DNA of 64,000 nt from Bacteroidales bacterium (GTDB lineage Bacteria; Bacteroidota; Bacteroidia; Bacteroidales; DTU049), in NCBI GenBank assembly GCA_026418905.1, contig JAOAAK010000009.1, positions 1-64,000 on the forward strand. The letters run 5' to 3'. The stretch's first letter is position 1. Each line of letters begins with the position of its first letter. Shown in pieces: positions 61,770 to 64,000 of the stretch. Made by a program: the position numbers and the translations under genes. A model generated the notes under the pieces. It did not search any database. It was not told where the DNA came from and worked only from the letters and a program-made list of their open reading frames with translations.

Positions 61770-64000
61770 ATAGGAGCTTTTTTATTGTATTTTTTGGCAT
61801 TCATTGTTTAATATTTTTTGCTCAAAGCTGGCAAGGGGGGATACCTATCATAAAAAATTATAGACCTGCTGACTACAAAGGTTATTCGCAAAACTGGTCT
61901 GTTATTCAAAACGACAATCGTATTTTAATGGTTGCCAACGGTGATGGAGTGTTGATGTATGATGGTTTTACTTGGGAAAAAATTATTCTTCCTAATTACG
62001 CAACCCCTCTGCGTTTTTTAAAAGGCAAGAATGGGATTATTTGGGTAAGTGGCTTTTCCGAATTAGGCTATCTTTTCCCTAACATTAAAGAAGGTTACAC
62101 GTATGTTTCTCTTAAACCATTGCTTCCTTCAGAACATCGTGTTTTTTCTTTTATTAAGGAAATGGCAGTAACGTCTTCGGGGGTATATTTTAATACTAAA
62201 ACTCATATTTTTCAATTTTCACTTAAAGGAGTCCATGTTATTTCTGTTCCATCTGGAATTCATTTATCTCAGTGGAACGATCAGGCTTTTTTGTTTTCTG
62301 AAGGCAACATATACGTATTAGATGATCACAAACTTAACAGAATTGACAGTTCACGGTTGATTACTCGAGTGTTAGCTTCATCAGCCATCGCTTCTGATAC
62401 TTTATTGTTATGGGATGAAACCAATGGTTTACTATGTGTTTCAAGTAGAAAAGAAAAAAACAATATTTCGCTTCATGTCACAAAAATACCAGTACCCATT
62501 GAACCTATTTTAAAAGAGAATAGCGTTTCTCATTTTATCAAATTAAGTTTAGGGGGATATGCTTTTGCAACACTTAAAAAAGGAACATTTTTAATGGATC
62601 ACCGGTTTAATCTTATCACACATCTATCGAGAGAAACTGGTTTGATCAACGAGACTCATAACTATTTGTACGAAGATCCGAATCGGAATTTGTGGATTTC
62701 AATGGATTATGGTCTCGCAAAAATCAATTTAAATGCTCCACTTTTTCAGTTCAATTACAGTAAAGGAATACGCGGTAGTGTGCTGGATGTTACTAGAATT
62801 GGAAGTAAAATACTTGCGGGGACTTGGCAGGGATTATTTATTCTCGATACAAAGTTGACTGATCATTATTTTCATCTTCACCCTCAGATATCTACTCAGG
62901 TCTGGAAATTTTTGCCCATAAAACTTTCCCATCATTTATATCAGGTTATGATTACCTCTTCTGGGGTTTTCCTTTTGGATAGTTTACTGAATTTGAAAAA
63001 AATAGACGAAGGTAACTTTTTTCACCTTGCCACTTTGAAGAATCCTGACTTAATTGCAAGTGCGCAAAGAATGTCTATTTCTGTTTACCAGTATCAGAAC
63101 AAAAGATGGTCTAAATGGACGATCTTCATAGGTGATAACATCCGTTCCATGGTTGGATGGGAAAATCATTTATATGTTTCTACAATGAACAAAGGTATTT
63201 TTCATATTACTTTTTTTCAGGCTAAAGACCAATTGATTTGGAAGAAAGATAGTTTAATACTTCCCCCCGAGGTGAGCAAAAATGAATTAAAAACTCTTTT
63301 TTTGTCAAGCAACAAAGTATTGCTTTCGACAAACAATGGGCTTTATCATTTGCAAGGTTCTTTTATAGTGCCCTGGATCAGTACTCAAAATTCCCTCTAT
63401 AAATTGTTTCCTACTTTTCGTGTATCTTACATTGCTCAAGGAAATGATTCTGTTTACTGGGTTCAGCTTGATTCAAAAGAATTAGGGAAAAAAATTTTAT
63501 TGACATATCACCCACTTAGCAATTGGGTTTTAAGGACTTTGAGCTTTTTTCCTCCTCTGGAAATTTACAATATTTACCTAGACGGAGACAGTCTCATTTG
63601 GTTTTCAACTGATGAAGGGGTGTTTTGTTATGACAGACGGTTGGAATTTCTTTCCATCAAAAAACAAAAAGATGTCATTTCTAGTATTAGTGTTCAAATA
63701 GATGACAGTCTTCTTTATCATGGAATCAGTGATCAAGGAAATTGGATATATTTAGGAAATATATCATATTCTAAGAAACTTATTCGTTTTGTTTTTTCGT
63801 CATCAAATTATGAAGATGAGAGTCAAAATATTTTTATATGCAAACTCAATAATCATGATCATAACTGGCAAGTGCTCGAAAATCGAAATGTAAAAGAGTA
63901 TAGTAATTTATCGCCTGGACATTATACGTTTCAGGTCAAAAGTATTTCTCCTTCTGGCACTGAAACAGATATTAAACTTGTTGAGTTTAGAGTTTTGTCT
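61766..64000 (+). CDS. Two-component regulator propeller / Y_Y_Y domain sensor, 3' truncated by window edge
   Basis: Open from ATG 61766 to the last base, 745 codons without a stop. A signal peptide ('FFIVFFGIHCLIFFAQS') is followed by about ten propeller blades typical of periplasmic sensor domains, e.g. 'NYLYEDPNRNLWISMDYGLA' and 'VASNGDGVLMYDG'-like segments near the start, then the beginning of a Y_Y_Y domain at about 670-745 ('HNWQVLENR', 'YSNLSPGHYTFQVKSISPSG'). The part outside the window should hold a membrane helix and either a kinase/response regulator or a LuxR/HTH output. Starts by ATGA overlap with the dehydrogenase gene. Ligand unknown. Confidence 0.88.
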   Translation, partial: MNRSFFIVFFGIHCLIFFAQSWQGGIPIIKNYRPADYKGYSQNWSVIQNDNRILMVANGDGVLMYDGFTWEKIILPNYATPLRFLKGKNGIIWVSGFSELGYLFPNIKEGYTYVSLKPLLPSEHRVFSFIKEMAVTSSGVYFNTKTHIFQFSLKGVHVISVPSGIHLSQWNDQAFLFSEGNIYVLDDHKLNRIDSSRLITRVLASSAIASDTLLLWDETNGLLCVSSRKEKNNISLHVTKIPVPIEPILKENSVSHFIKLSLGGYAFATLKKGTFLMDHRFNLITHLSRETGLINETHNYLYEDPNRNLWISMDYGLAKINLNAPLFQFNYSKGIRGSVLDVTRIGSKILAGTWQGLFILDTKLTDHYFHLHPQISTQVWKFLPIKLSHHLYQVMITSSGVFLLDSLLNLKKIDEGNFFHLATLKNPDLIASAQRMSISVYQYQNKRWSKWTIFIGDNIRSMVGWENHLYVSTMNKGIFHITFFQAKDQLIWKKDSLILPPEVSKNELKTLFLSSNKVLLSTNNGLYHLQGSFIVPWISTQNSLYKLFPTFRVSYIAQGNDSVYWVQLDSKELGKKILLTYHPLSNWVLRTLSFFPPLEIYNIYLDGDSLIWFSTDEGVFCYDRRLEFLSIKKQKDVISSISVQIDDSLLYHGISDQGNWIYLGNISYSKKLIRFVFSSSNYEDESQNIFICKLNNHDHNWQVLENRNVKEYSNLSPGHYTFQVKSISPSGTETDIKLVEFRVLS

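Overview
The window is chromosomal DNA from a member of the Bacteroidota (Bacteroidetes), probably an uncultured, low-GC member of the Bacteroidia-like lineages. The evidence is: type IX secretion (T9SS) cargo with type A and type B C-terminal sorting domains, a PorP/SprF protein, a GWxTD-domain protein, DUF4468 and DUF4625 proteins, a eukaryote-like GT3 glycogen synthase, an FprA flavoprotein typical of anaerobes, and many -7 boxes of the Bacteroidetes form TAnnTTTG just upstream of start codons with no Shine-Dalgarno sequences. I see no rRNA, CRISPR, transposase or phage module. One tRNA (Leu, CAA) is present.

Layout. 1-3.9 kb: two T9SS type B surface proteins flanking a PorP/SprF protein, closed by a terminator. 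4-10.5 kb (minus): recF, cinA and a 1404-residue fusion of GT3 glycogen synthase with GT35 alpha-glucan phosphorylase. 10.8-12.7 kb: methyltransferase, thyA, folA, tRNA-Leu. 12.8-16 kb: a probable zinc-uptake locus (Fur-family regulator, ZnuD-like TonB receptor, DUF4625 lipoprotein) behind a palindromic operator candidate. 16.1-19.9 kb: Rrf2 regulator, endonuclease III, a secreted protein, an M28 peptidase. 19.8-22.3 kb (minus): HU, a 31-residue AURKAIP1/COX24-like basic protein, RNase G and RecX. 22.4-27.8 kb (minus): a tight five-gene operon, described below. 27.9-39.2 kb: a Tim44-like/TerB protein, a BatA-type membrane protein, FprA, DUF4468, an Mla-type ABC transporter with CvpA, a GWxTD protein, TsaD. 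39.2-49.6 kb: TamB and four proteins with YD-like repeats, three of them tandem T9SS paralogues. 49.7-56.3 kb: Kdo synthesis (kdsD, kdsA), a T9SS protein, nucleoside phosphorylase, Usp, peroxiredoxin, an Elp3-like radical SAM protein with a DUF6873-like partner. 56.4-64 kb: lpdA, asparagine synthase, GT4 glycosyltransferase, 2-hydroxyacid dehydrogenase and the start of a propeller/Y_Y_Y sensor, all overlapping or nearly touching.

The most interesting system is the operon at 22358-27816. It encodes, in order, a KamA-type radical SAM 2,3-aminomutase, both subunits of a PcaIJ-like 3-oxoacid CoA-transferase, a class III aminotransferase and a PcaF-like thiolase. Read as chemistry this is a complete route: alpha-amino acid to beta-amino acid, to 3-oxo acid, to 3-oxoacyl-CoA, to acetyl-CoA plus a shortened acyl-CoA. 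In the aminomutase the two Asp residues that hold the lysine side chain in lysine 2,3-aminomutase appear to be Arg398 and Thr435, which points to an acidic substrate. The aminotransferase keeps the Arg typical of beta-transaminases (Arg21). With PcaIJF-like downstream enzymes, I propose 2-aminoadipate (or possibly glutamate) as substrate, giving 3-oxoadipate and finally succinyl-CoA plus acetyl-CoA. This is inference from sequence read by eye and from remembered family sequences, and it is testable.
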